Of a DNA stretch of 64,000 nucleotides, positions 1 through 8,654 are shown piece by piece; positions within the stretch are counted from its first letter, which is position 1; every line of letters begins with the position of its first letter. A model generated the notes under the pieces. The model saw only the letters and a list, made by a program, of their open reading frames with translations. It was not told the origin of the DNA and ran no database searches. Source of the stretch: CAVSWT01 sp963782985 (lineage in GTDB: Bacteria > Bacteroidota > Ignavibacteria > Ignavibacteriales > Ignavibacteriaceae); contig CAWALU010000014.1 in the NCBI GenBank assembly GCA_963782985.1, positions 124,001 through 188,000 of the forward strand. Reading direction: 5' to 3'. The position numbers and the translations under genes are program-made.

Positions 1-479
1 TTAATGATATTAGCGGATTGACTTTTGATTCAAATATGTCAAAAGTTATTTCAAAATATGATGCCGCTGTTGTAATAATGCATATCAAGGGCACGCCAAA
101 AACTATGCAGCAAAATCCATCTTATGACGACGTTGTAAATGAAGTTTATAATTTTTTAAAGTTGCAAATCGTAAAAGCAAAAGAGGCTGGCAACTCAAAA
201 ATTATAATCGATCCCGGAATTGGATTCGGAAAAAGAATTCAGGATAATTTTGAATTAATAAAAAATTTAAGCGAGTTTAAAGAATTAAATTATCCTATTT
301 TAATTGGGCTGTCTAGAAAATCTTTTATAGGAAAAACTTTAGATTTAGATATTGAAAAAAGAGACACTGCTTCCGCGGTGTTGGAAGGACTTGCAATAAA
401 AAATGGCGCGGGCATAATTAGAACGCACAATGTTAAAAACGCTGTTCAAGTTTGTAAATTATTCAATCAATTAAATTAA
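1..479 (+). CDS. folP: Dihydropteroate synthase, 3' part (gene starts before the window)
   Basis: Condenses 6-hydroxymethyl-dihydropterin pyrophosphate with p-aminobenzoate in folate synthesis, in the cytoplasm. The reading frame is already open at base 3, where it encodes Asn-Asp-Ile-Ser-Gly, a conserved DHPS strand, so the gene begins upstream. Further family motifs are visible: MH-x2-G-x-P-x2-MQ, the DPGIGFGK phosphate loop, GLSRKSF and the terminal R-x-H. About 158 codons are present against a usual 270-290. It ends 6 bases before cdaA, so the two are probably cotranscribed, a pairing known from Bacteroidota. Identification is firm; only the N-terminal part is missing because of the window edge. 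Confidence 0.93.
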   Translation, partial: NDISGLTFDSNMSKVISKYDAAVVIMHIKGTPKTMQQNPSYDDVVNEVYNFLKLQIVKAKEAGNSKIIIDPGIGFGKRIQDNFELIKNLSEFKELNYPILIGLSRKSFIGKTLDLDIEKRDTASAVLEGLAIKNGAGIIRTHNVKNAVQVCKLFNQLN

Positions 480-485
480 AAATAA

Positions 486-1304
486 ATGTTCGATCTTTTT
501 AAAATTGGCTTTCTAACCGTATCCTTTATTGACGTGCTGGATATTGTAATTGTTACGTATATCGTTTATCGCTTGTACATTCTTTTAAGGGGAACAATCG
601 CCGCGCAGATATTTTTAGGGTTAATGATAATTTTAATTTTATCATTTATTGCGCAAGCGGCAAATCTAAGGGCGTTAAGCTGGCTGTTAAAATTAGTAAC
701 CGATATTTGGGTAATAGCATTTGTAATTTTATTTCAACCTGAAATTAGAAGACTGCTTGTAATTGTGGCGCGCAACAGATTCTTCACTCTTTTTGTAAAA
801 TCAAATTCTCCCCAGGAGGCTGAGATTGTTACCGAAGCGGCATTTGAACTTTCGCAGCATCAGCACGGCGCATTAATGATATTAATTAAATCAACCGGCA
901 TACGCGGATTTACTGAAACCGGCGAACAAATAAATGCTCGTTTAAGTAAAGACCTTTTGCGCGCAATATTTTTCCCGCGCGCCGCTTTGCATGACGGCGC
1001 AGTGGTAATTAAAAATGATGTTATCGAAGCGGCAAGATGCACGCTTCCATTAAGCGCTACAACTTCTATTAATGGCGAGTCGCTGGGAATGAGGCACCGC
1101 GCAGGGTTGGGAATTTCAGAGCAAGCTGACGTGGTAAGCGTTATTGTTTCCGAAGAAACAGGGGGAATTTCTATTGCCGAAGATGGGGTTTTGACAAGAG
1201 GTTTGTCTAAAGATGCGTTAAAGAAAAAATTAACCGAATCATTTAAACCGCCGGCAATTAAGGGCTGGAAAGCTATTATTGAACAAATTAAAAAAGATAA
1301 ATAA
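486..1304 (+). CDS. cdaA: Diadenylate cyclase CdaA (c-di-AMP synthase)
   Basis: Makes the second messenger cyclic di-AMP from two ATP at the inner membrane. The 272-residue protein has three hydrophobic segments in the first 90 residues followed by a DisA_N (DAC) domain. The catalytic DGA motif is at residues 170-172 and RHR at 203-205, both intact, and the length is normal for CdaA/YbbP proteins. It follows folP by 6 bases and its 3' end overlaps the next glycosyltransferase gene by 26 bases, indicating one transcript. No CdaR-like regulator or c-di-AMP phosphodiesterase is present in the window. c-di-AMP usually controls potassium and osmolyte balance and cell wall homeostasis; that role here is inferred from the family. 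Confidence 0.95.
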   Translation: MFDLFKIGFLTVSFIDVLDIVIVTYIVYRLYILLRGTIAAQIFLGLMIILILSFIAQAANLRALSWLLKLVTDIWVIAFVILFQPEIRRLLVIVARNRFFTLFVKSNSPQEAEIVTEAAFELSQHQHGALMILIKSTGIRGFTETGEQINARLSKDLLRAIFFPRAALHDGAVVIKNDVIEAARCTLPLSATTSINGESLGMRHRAGLGISEQADVVSVIVSEETGGISIAEDGVLTRGLSKDALKKKLTESFKPPAIKGWKAIIEQIKKDK

Positions 1305-1947
1305 TATTTCAGCAGTTATTCCTTTTTATAATGAAAGTAAAAATCTAAATAAAATTATAACGGAAACTTTATCTTACGTTGATGTTGTTATTGCGGTCAA
1401 CGACGGTTCAACTGACAATTCTATAAATCAAATTCCTTCTTCCAATAAAATAATTTTAATTACTTCAGATAAAAATTATGGCAAAGGTCATGCATTAACT
1501 CTTGGATTTAAAAGATCGACTGAAATTAATTCAGATGTAACCGTTACGCTTGACGCCGACTTACAGCACGATCCGAAATTAATTTCTGAATTAATTAAAA
1601 TGATATCTAACTTTGAAATAGTAATTGGTAATCGGCTAAACAATTTATCTGCTATGCCGGCGCATAGAATTTTAAGCAACAAAATAACTTCATCATTACT
1701 TTCAATAAAAACTCATCAAAAAATAATTGATAGTCAATGCGGTTTTAGAGCATACCGGACTTCTATTTTGAAAGATATTTTACCGCGGTCAAACGGCTTT
1801 GAAGCTGAAAGCGAAATTTTGGTAAGTGCCGCTAAGAAGAATTATAAAATTGGGTTTGTTGATATTCCCACAATTTATGGGGAAGAAAAAAGTAAAATGA
1901 AAAACTACGAAACTATAAAAGGTTTTTTAAAAGTTCTATTTTCGTAA
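1279..1947 (+). CDS. Family 2 glycosyltransferase (polyprenyl-phosphate sugar transferase-like)
   Basis: A 222-residue GT-A fold protein with the typical N-terminal strand (AVIPFYNES), the VNDGSTDNS nucleotide-binding loop and a TLDADLQHD segment carrying the metal-binding DxD-type site. There is no C-terminal membrane anchor, so it resembles soluble DPM1-like enzymes that transfer a sugar to a polyprenyl phosphate. Sugar and acceptor cannot be told from sequence. The only usable start is a TTG at 1279, inside the end of cdaA, which suggests translational coupling. Some uncertainty remains about that start, since the conserved fold begins about 10 codons later. Confidence 0.85.
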   Translation: MNKLKKINNISAVIPFYNESKNLNKIITETLSYVDVVIAVNDGSTDNSINQIPSSNKIILITSDKNYGKGHALTLGFKRSTEINSDVTVTLDADLQHDPKLISELIKMISNFEIVIGNRLNNLSAMPAHRILSNKITSSLLSIKTHQKIIDSQCGFRAYRTSILKDILPRSNGFEAESEILVSAAKKNYKIGFVDIPTIYGEEKSKMKNYETIKGFLKVLFS

Positions 1948-2092
1948 GTGATATCACAAAGAACTTATATTAATAAAACTTTATATAAATAAAATTGATT
2001 TTGAATTCCATAAAATTAAATTTAATTAAAATAAAGATATTCAAATCAAAAAATTTGAATATAAATTTCGTTATAAATTTTAGGTGCGTAAA

Positions 2093-2767
2093 ATGGAACT
2101 AAAATATTTCTCACATTCAGCCTTTCAAATAAAAACTAATGGCATAACAATTTTAATAGATCCTTTTTTAGATGACAATCCGACTTCGCCTGTAAAATCA
2201 AAAGACGTTGACGCTGATTATATAATTTTGTCTCACGCTCACGGTGATCATTTGGGAGACGCATTAAAAATAGCAGAGCGCTCCAAACCGCTTTTTCTCT
2301 GTGTGAATGAGCTTGCTAATTATTGTAAAGAGAAAGGATTTGAAGCGCACAATATGCACATCGGCGGCGAACACGAATTTGAATTCGGAAAAGTTAAATT
2401 TACAATTGCCCATCACGGTTCACAAACTCCCGATAAAAAATACGGCGGCGAACCGGCTGGAATAATTTTAACTATTGAAGGGATAAAAATTTATCACACC
2501 GGGGACACGGGATTATTTTATGATATGAAATTAATTGGCGAAATGAATAAGATTGATTATATGCTTCTGCCAATCGGCGATAATTTTACGATGGGAATTG
2601 ACGATGCTGTAATAGCGGCAGAATTTGTTAATCCCAAAATTGCAATTCCGATGCACTATAATACTTTTCCTGTAATAAAAGCCGACCCGGAAGAATTTAA
2701 AATGAAAGCAGAAAAAAAGGGAATTAAAGTTAAAGTTTTAAAATATGGCGAAGAAATAAAACTTTAA
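2093..2767 (+). CDS. UPF0173 metal-dependent hydrolase (metallo-beta-lactamase fold)
   Basis: A 224-residue cytoplasmic protein of the YtkL/UPF0173 family. The metal-binding SHAHGDHLGD motif lies at about residues 47-56 (H48, H50, D52, H53), followed by further His and Asp ligands in AHHGSQ, HTGDTG and PMHYNT. The physiological substrate of the family is unknown. I chose ATG 2093 rather than the in-frame GTG at 2084 because AGGTG at 2082-2086 is then a well-placed ribosome binding site, and because the domain begins right there. The 136-base gap upstream suggests an independent promoter, but I see no convincing one. Confidence 0.9.
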   Translation: MELKYFSHSAFQIKTNGITILIDPFLDDNPTSPVKSKDVDADYIILSHAHGDHLGDALKIAERSKPLFLCVNELANYCKEKGFEAHNMHIGGEHEFEFGKVKFTIAHHGSQTPDKKYGGEPAGIILTIEGIKIYHTGDTGLFYDMKLIGEMNKIDYMLLPIGDNFTMGIDDAVIAAEFVNPKIAIPMHYNTFPVIKADPEEFKMKAEKKGIKVKVLKYGEEIKL

Positions 2768-2926
2768 TTAAAAAAGGTGGAATTATTTTTTCAAAACAAT
2801 ATAATTTTATATGAAGCTATTTTTTTGTGAAAATAATTTTTTAAAAGCTATTTTTATCAAACTGAATTTAAGTGTATTTTAGAACTTCATTGTATTATTT
2901 TCATCAATAAAAAAAATCTCAACTTA

Positions 2927-3703
2927 ATGACAAAAGTTATTGCCATAGCTAATCAAAAGGGAGGCGTTGGAAAAACCACAACTTCAATTAATCTTTCTTC
3001 ATCCTTAGCTGCAGCGGAAAAAAAGACTTTATTAATTGATATCGATCCGCAGGCAAATTCATCTTCAGGTTTAAGCATTCATAACCAAACGCCCTCTGTG
3101 TATGAAGTTCTAATCGGAACAGAAGATATTAGCGAAGTTGTAATAAATTCATTTATGCCACACCTGGATATTCTGCCGTCTAATATTAATTTGGTGGGCG
3201 CTGAAATTGAAATGGTTGATATTGATCATCGGGAAGGCTTACTGAGAAAAGCCCTTGAAAATTTTAAAGATAAATATGAATTTATTTTAATCGATTGTCC
3301 GCCTTCTTTAGGGTTGCTTACACTTAACGCTCTCACCGCATCCGATTCCGTATTAATTCCTGTGCAGTGTGAATATTTTGCATTAGAAGGTTTGGGACAA
3401 TTATTAAATACAGTAAACATTGTTAAGCAGCGTTTCAATAAAAATTTAACGATTGAAGGCGTGCTTTTAACAATGTTTGATACTCGTCTGCGTCTTTCGC
3501 ATCAAGTTACAGAAGAAGTTAAAAAATATTTCGGCGATAAAGTTTTTGAGACTATAATACATAGAAATGTTAGAATTTCAGAATCGCCAAGTTACGGTAA
3601 GCCGGTAATTTTATATGACGCAATCTCATCAGGCTCAAAAAATTATATGTCGCTTGCCTCTGAATTAATTCAGCGTAATACGCCCATTGAAAAACAAAAC
3701 TAA
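2927..3703 (+). CDS. parA: Chromosome-partitioning ATPase ParA (Soj)
   Basis: A 258-residue MinD/ParA ATPase that binds DNA non-specifically in its ATP form and is stimulated by ParB to move or segregate replication origins. The deviant Walker A motif KGGVGKT is at residues 11-17, followed by LLIDIDPQAN (Walker A') and FILIDCPPSLG (Walker B), all intact. It is short and lacks an N-terminal DNA-binding extension, as expected for chromosomal Soj-type proteins. parB follows after 2 bases. Chromosomal parAB often lies near oriC, but no origin genes or parS site were recognised here. Confidence 0.96.
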   Translation: MTKVIAIANQKGGVGKTTTSINLSSSLAAAEKKTLLIDIDPQANSSSGLSIHNQTPSVYEVLIGTEDISEVVINSFMPHLDILPSNINLVGAEIEMVDIDHREGLLRKALENFKDKYEFILIDCPPSLGLLTLNALTASDSVLIPVQCEYFALEGLGQLLNTVNIVKQRFNKNLTIEGVLLTMFDTRLRLSHQVTEEVKKYFGDKVFETIIHRNVRISESPSYGKPVILYDAISSGSKNYMSLASELIQRNTPIEKQN

Positions 3704-3705
3704 GT

Positions 3706-4653
3706 ATGAGTAAATTAAAAACAAGTTTGGGAAGAGGATTGGATGCGCTAATTAATCAGCAGCATTCAAAAACTAGTGAGGAAGAATCGGCTGATTATTC
3801 CAATCTTATTAAAGATGATGGGCAGGCGAATGATATTCTCGCCAAAATTCATGTCGAAAATATTAAACCTAATCCATTTCAGCCCCGCGTTTATTTTGAA
3901 CCCGAAGCGCTTGAGGAATTAAAAAAATCAATTTTGTCAAACGGATTAATTCAGCCGATTACAGTGCGCAGAGTTTCCGATAATAAATATGAATTAATTT
4001 CAGGCGAAAGAAGACTCCGCGCCTGCATAGAAATTGGTTACAAAGATATACCCGCATATATAATTAAAGTTGATTCCGATGAAAGCATGCTTGCTTTTGC
4101 GTTGATTGAAAACATTCAACGTGAAAAATTAAATCCCATCGAAATTGGTTTTGCATATAAAAGATTGATGGAAGAATGCAGCTTAACTCAAGAACAGATT
4201 GCTGAAAAAGTAGGTAAAGATAGATCTACAATTGCTAATTCAATAAGGCTTTTAAAATTACCGAGAGATATTCAGGATAGTTTAGTTAAGGAAGAAATAA
4301 CTTCCGGGCATGCGCGCGCTTTAATTAATCTTCCCTCTGAAGAGCTTCAGCTTGTTGCATTAAATAAAATTAGAGAAGGTAATCTTTCCGTTAGAAAAGT
4401 TGAGCAGCTTGTTAAAAAATTATTAACGGGAACTGAGCACAAAAAGAAAACCGGTTCATTCACTACAAAAACAACTGTCTTTTCCGCCAACTTAAACGAT
4501 GTTGAAGATAAGTTAAGAAGAATATTCGGAACAAAAATTTTATGCAAACAGAAGACTGACGGCTCAGGAGAAATTGTAATTGAATTTTATTCCAATGATG
4601 AACTCGAACGACTATTTGAACTTTTTGAAATCATTGACAAATCATATCATTAA
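3706..4653 (+). CDS. parB: Chromosome-partitioning protein ParB (Spo0J)
   Basis: A 315-residue CTP-dependent DNA clamp that loads at parS and spreads. It starts with LGRGLDALI (residues 8-16), the usual ParA-stimulating peptide. The N-terminal CTPase domain has NPFQPR (56-61) and GERRLRA (100-106). ENIQRE (135-140) and a helix-turn-helix at about 159-184 (TQEQIAEKVG then RSTIANSIRLL) follow. The C-terminal dimerisation region is present. It is 2 bases downstream of parA, and the next gene starts inside its 3' end. All diagnostic motifs are intact. Confidence 0.96.
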   Translation: MSKLKTSLGRGLDALINQQHSKTSEEESADYSNLIKDDGQANDILAKIHVENIKPNPFQPRVYFEPEALEELKKSILSNGLIQPITVRRVSDNKYELISGERRLRACIEIGYKDIPAYIIKVDSDESMLAFALIENIQREKLNPIEIGFAYKRLMEECSLTQEQIAEKVGKDRSTIANSIRLLKLPRDIQDSLVKEEITSGHARALINLPSEELQLVALNKIREGNLSVRKVEQLVKKLLTGTEHKKKTGSFTTKTTVFSANLNDVEDKLRRIFGTKILCKQKTDGSGEIVIEFYSNDELERLFELFEIIDKSYH

Positions 4654-5125
4654 AATCGCATTCGTAATTTTCATTTTGCAATTTGCGGCAGCTGCACAGC
4701 AAAGCTCTCTCAAAGATGAAACTTCCACACAAAAAGATTCAACATTTGTAATGACGAAATCGCCATGGGGAGCCGTTTTGCGCAGCGCGATAATTCCCGG
4801 TTGGGGGCAAATTTATAACGAATCATATATTAAGGCTCCCGTTATTTGGGGAATTGGAGCCGGGCTTGCCGCAGCCTGGATTTGGAACAATAACAGATAT
4901 TGGAAAAATGCAAAGCTGTATGCCCAAAGTGGGTTTGCGGCTAAGACTTATAAAGATAACCGTGATTTTTTTAGAGATCAGCGCGACCTTGTAACAATCT
5001 ATATTGCTTTGGCATATCTACTTAATTTAGTTGACGCTTATGTTGATGCCCAGCTTTTTGATTTTAATGTGTCGGAAGACTTTTATACGCGCCAGCCTTT
5101 CATCGGATTCAAACTAAAATTTTAA
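4595..5125 (+). CDS. DUF5683-family membrane protein
   Basis: About 177 residues. A hydrophobic N-terminal segment ending in a run of Ala plus Gln resembles a signal peptide or anchor. Next comes the family hallmark SAIIPGWGQIYN (a short G-Q-x-Y motif), then a membrane segment, a tyrosine-rich NNRYWKNAK stretch and a final hydrophobic strand. Proteins of this type are common in Bacteroidota and Ignavibacteria, often beside parAB, and have no established function. ATG 4595 or 4598 lies inside the end of parB. Upstream and downstream TTG codons are also possible, so the exact start is uncertain. A membrane or envelope location is inferred. Confidence 0.75.
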   Translation: MMNSNDYLNFLKSLTNHIIKIAFVIFILQFAAAAQQSSLKDETSTQKDSTFVMTKSPWGAVLRSAIIPGWGQIYNESYIKAPVIWGIGAGLAAAWIWNNNRYWKNAKLYAQSGFAAKTYKDNRDFFRDQRDLVTIYIALAYLLNLVDAYVDAQLFDFNVSEDFYTRQPFIGFKLKF

Positions 5126-5137
5126 AATAAATATATT

Positions 5138-5842
5138 ATGAACAATTCCATTAAATGCGTAAGCTGTAATTTTGAAAATCCATTTTACAAAAGCGTTTGT
5201 AAAAATTGCGGCGCTTATTTAAGAGACAAAGTTTATAACATTGATCTATGGAAGATACTTGGGCTTTTAATTGAATCGCCAAAAGATGCTTTTAGAATTA
5301 TAATTTTTTCAGAACATAAAAATTTTATTTACCTAATATTATTTTTTGCAGCCATTAAATTTTACGTTGATGCAAATTTCATTTCTGTGCTGTTTAAAAC
5401 CTATCATCCTTTTGAAATAAATTTGTTTTTAGAATTTGGAATAATTCTTATCATCGTGCTTTTAATAATTTATCTGTTGTCCCTTCTATTAACAACAATT
5501 GAAAACCGCTTCGGTTTACAGGCAAGAGAGAAAGATAATTTTGCGATAACAATTTATTCTCTTGTTCCGCACGCATTCGCTGCAATTCTAATTTTCCCTA
5601 TTGAATTAATATTATTCGGCGAATATTTATTTTCAACTAATCCATCTCCATTTGCACTAAAAGAAATTTTAGCATACATAATGCTGGTTTTCGAATCGCT
5701 CATAATTATTTACTCAATAGTTTTATTAGCCGCGGCGAATTTTGTGATGACAAAAAATTTAATCTTTTCTGTTTTGATTTCACTTGGTATTAATATCTTA
5801 ATTTTTTACTCGCTCTATTTATCAACAAAATTATTTATATAA
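5138..5842 (+). CDS. Zinc-ribbon plus multi-spanning membrane protein (Yip1-like)
   Basis: A 234-residue protein. Residues 7-24 form a zinc ribbon with two CxxC pairs (C7, C10, C21, C24). The remainder holds about five hydrophobic spans with the arrangement of Yip1/YIF1-type (DUF1282-like) membrane proteins. I recognise no catalytic residues. It starts 12 bases after the DUF5683 gene and ends 5 bases before the aminotransferase gene, so it appears to be in the parAB transcript. Function unknown; the fold assignment comes from overall pattern and is tentative. Confidence 0.7.
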   Translation: MNNSIKCVSCNFENPFYKSVCKNCGAYLRDKVYNIDLWKILGLLIESPKDAFRIIIFSEHKNFIYLILFFAAIKFYVDANFISVLFKTYHPFEINLFLEFGIILIIVLLIIYLLSLLLTTIENRFGLQAREKDNFAITIYSLVPHAFAAILIFPIELILFGEYLFSTNPSPFALKEILAYIMLVFESLIIIYSIVLLAAANFVMTKNLIFSVLISLGINILIFYSLYLSTKLFI

Positions 5843-5847
5843 TATGT

Positions 5848-7038
5848 ATGTCTAAAAATATTTTTGAATCAGAAAAAAAATTATTTATAAACACATACAA
5901 TAGAATTCCTATTGATATTAAATCGGGAGAAGGCGTTCACTTATTTGATAAAAATGGGAACAAGTATTTAGATTTTTTCTCCGGACTTGGAGTAAACGCT
6001 CTTGGCTATGCTCACCCAAAAATAGTGGAAGCTGTGTCCAATCAGATTTCAAAGTTTGCTCATTTGTCTAATAATTATATCTGCGATATTCAAATTGAAT
6101 TTGCTGAACTTTTGTTAAAGCATTCTAAAATGAATAAAGTATTTTTAAGCAACAGCGGGACTGAATCGATTGAGGGAGCTATAAAATTAATTCGTAAAAA
6201 ATTTGGACCTGATAAAAAAATATTTACTTTAACTAATTCTTTTCATGGAAGAACATACGGCGCAATGACATTAACTGCCAGAAGCAAATATAAAAAAGGA
6301 TTTGAGCCCCTTTTGCCAGGAATTGAAAATATTATTTTTAATGATGTTTCAGATTTAAAAGATAAAATTGATAAAAACACTGCCGCTGTTTTTGTTGAAT
6401 TCATTCAAGGGGAAGGCGGAATAAATGTTGTCTCGCAAGAATTTTCAGATCAGTTAATTGAGTTGAGAAATAATTTTAATTTTTTGATTGTCTCTGATGG
6501 AATTCAATGCGGAATTGGTAGAACGGGACTACCGTTTTCACACAATCATTTGCATTTAAATCCTGATATAATTGTAAGCGCAAAGGCTATTGGAGGAGGA
6601 TTACCTTTGGGGGCTTTTATGATTACCTCTGAATTAGAAAATATTCTTGAAATAGGAAAGCATGGTACAACCTTCGGGGGGAATCCGGTTAGCTGCGCTG
6701 CCGGCAAAGTTGTTTTGGAAGAAGTTTTTGAAAATGGATTAATGCAGCGCGTGGCAGAGTTAGGTACATATTTAATTGATCAACTAAATGAAATAAAAAC
6801 AATGTTTCCTAATCATATTAAAGAAATACGCGGCAAAGGTTTGATGGTTGGAGTTGATCTCTTTTATAATGGGAATTCAGTAGTCTCAAAAATGCGAGAT
6901 AAAAAAGTTCTTGTTAATTGTACAAACGAAACTGTAATACGTCTTCTTCCACCCTTAATTATTACAAAAACTGATATTGATTTCTTCCTCTATAATTTTC
7001 ATGACACATTAAAATCAGAAGAAAGACAATGGAATTAA
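5848..7038 (+). CDS. argD: Class III aminotransferase, acetylornithine aminotransferase-like
   Basis: A 396-residue PLP enzyme of aminotransferase class III. SNSGTES near residues 101-107 binds the PLP phosphate, D217 and Q220 contact the pyridine ring, and K246 in SAKAIGGG is the Schiff-base lysine. Length and pattern fit acetylornithine/succinylornithine aminotransferases. No other arginine gene is nearby, so another omega-amino substrate is possible. The usual Asp-Glu-x-Gln motif reads Asp-Gly-Ile-Gln here: the Glu is replaced by Gly, while the PLP contacts remain. It overlaps nadB by 10 bases. The class is certain, the substrate assignment moderate. Confidence 0.75.
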   Translation: MSKNIFESEKKLFINTYNRIPIDIKSGEGVHLFDKNGNKYLDFFSGLGVNALGYAHPKIVEAVSNQISKFAHLSNNYICDIQIEFAELLLKHSKMNKVFLSNSGTESIEGAIKLIRKKFGPDKKIFTLTNSFHGRTYGAMTLTARSKYKKGFEPLLPGIENIIFNDVSDLKDKIDKNTAAVFVEFIQGEGGINVVSQEFSDQLIELRNNFNFLIVSDGIQCGIGRTGLPFSHNHLHLNPDIIVSAKAIGGGLPLGAFMITSELENILEIGKHGTTFGGNPVSCAAGKVVLEEVFENGLMQRVAELGTYLIDQLNEIKTMFPNHIKEIRGKGLMVGVDLFYNGNSVVSKMRDKKVLVNCTNETVIRLLPPLIITKTDIDFFLYNFHDTLKSEERQWN

Positions 7039-8654
7039 AAACTGATGTTCTTATAATCGGCAGCGGTATTGCAGGATTATTTTCAGCTTTAAAAATAGCC
7101 GAATATGCAGACGTAATATTGGTAACAAAAAAAAATAAAACTGAATCTAACACAAACTACGCTCAAGGCGGAATCGCTTCTGTTATTAATAAAGATGATT
7201 CATTTGAAAAGCATGTGGAAGATACCCTTATCGCAGGAGCAGGGTTGTGCAATCAAAAACATGTTGAAATTATGGTAAAAGAAGGTCCCGAAAGAATTAA
7301 TGACTTAATAGAATTTGGTACAAGTTTTACTAAAAAAAATGGGAATTATGATTTGGTTCGGGAAGGCGGTCATTCAATGCCAAGGATTCTTCACGCAGCA
7401 GATTTGACAGGGCAGGAAATTGAAAGGGCATTAGTTGAATCTGTTAATCTTGCAAAAAATATAACAGTTATAGAAAATACTTCTGCAATTGATTTAATTA
7501 CAGAACATAATGTGGAACAATTAAAAAATTCTAAACTTGAAAATAGAAATTGTTGGGGAGCTTATGTTTTAGACAGCAATAAAAATAATGTAATTAAAAT
7601 TTCGTCCAAAGCTACTCTTCTTGCTACAGGCGGGCTAGGGCAAGTTTATCAGCATACAACTAATCCGGCGATTGCGACAGGAGATGGGTTTGCAATGGCA
7701 TACAGGGCGGGAGCAAAATTAGGGAATATGGAGTTTATTCAGTTTCACCCCACTTCATTATTTTCAGAAAATAATTTAGACGCTTCTTCAAGCCCGGCGT
7801 TTTTAATTTCCGAAGCTGTCCGAGGGTTTGGCGGTATTCTTAGGACAAAAGATGGGGATGCATTTATGAAAAATTATGATTCTCGGAAAGAGTTAGCGCC
7901 AAGAGATATTGTTGCAAGAGCTATTGACAATGAGCTTAAAAAGAGCGGAGATGACTTCGTTTATTTAGACATCACACATAAAAATAAAGAGGATATACTT
8001 GAACACTTTCCCCATATATACGCAACTTGCTTAAAAATTGGAATTGACATTTCGAAGGATTTAATTCCTGTTGTTCCTGCCGCGCATTATGCTTGCGGAG
8101 GAGTTGTGGTTGATGAGTATGCCAGAACTTCGTTAACGGGACTATACGCTTGCGGCGAAGTTACAATGACGGGAGTCCACGGCGCTAATAGATTAGCGAG
8201 TAATTCATTACTAGAAGCAGTGGTGTTTGGATATCGAGCGTCAAAAAATATAAATGAGTTTTTAAAGAATTATAAATCGGAGATTCCAGTTATTCCCGAT
8301 TGGGATGATTCAGGAGTCTTATCATCCGATGAAAAAATTTTAATCACTCATAGTATAAAAGAAGTAAAGCAAATTATGTGGGACTATGTTGGAATTGTAC
8401 GTTCCAATTTAAGGTTGAAGAGGGCCGCAAATAGAATTCATAATATTTTTACTGAATCAGAAGAGCTTTACAAAAAGACAAAAATATTTGACGGCATTTT
8501 AGAATTGAGAAATCTTACAACTTGCGCCCATGTAATTATTAAATCAGCGAAGATGAGAAAAGAAAGCAGGGGCTTGCATTACACTTTGGACTATCCGCAA
8601 ACCTTGCCCGATAATTTAGCCGACAATACAATACTTCAAAATGTTAATCTCTAA
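7029..8654 (+). CDS. nadB: L-aspartate oxidase NadB
   Basis: Oxidises L-aspartate to iminoaspartate, the first step of de novo NAD synthesis, using FAD and oxygen or fumarate as acceptor. The 541-residue protein has the FAD-binding GSGIAG at residues 11-16, TNYAQGGIA, the fumarate-reductase-like GFGGILRTKDGD and RDIVARAID segments, and HGANRLASNSLLE near the end of the FAD domain. A helical C-terminal domain follows. Length is normal. No nadA or nadC is in the window. It overlaps the upstream aminotransferase by 10 bases, and its 3' end overlaps the convergent phosphatase gene by 4 bases. Confidence 0.95.
   Translation: MELKTDVLIIGSGIAGLFSALKIAEYADVILVTKKNKTESNTNYAQGGIASVINKDDSFEKHVEDTLIAGAGLCNQKHVEIMVKEGPERINDLIEFGTSFTKKNGNYDLVREGGHSMPRILHAADLTGQEIERALVESVNLAKNITVIENTSAIDLITEHNVEQLKNSKLENRNCWGAYVLDSNKNNVIKISSKATLLATGGLGQVYQHTTNPAIATGDGFAMAYRAGAKLGNMEFIQFHPTSLFSENNLDASSSPAFLISEAVRGFGGILRTKDGDAFMKNYDSRKELAPRDIVARAIDNELKKSGDDFVYLDITHKNKEDILEHFPHIYATCLKIGIDISKDLIPVVPAAHYACGGVVVDEYARTSLTGLYACGEVTMTGVHGANRLASNSLLEAVVFGYRASKNINEFLKNYKSEIPVIPDWDDSGVLSSDEKILITHSIKEVKQIMWDYVGIVRSNLRLKRAANRIHNIFTESEELYKKTKIFDGILELRNLTTCAHVIIKSAKMRKESRGLHYTLDYPQTLPDNLADNTILQNVNL

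Noticed and set aside
2768..2926. A parS centromere or origin element next to parAB
   Set aside because: I looked for a TGTTTCACGTGAAACA-like 16-base palindrome around parAB and saw none; the gap is plain AT-rich sequence.
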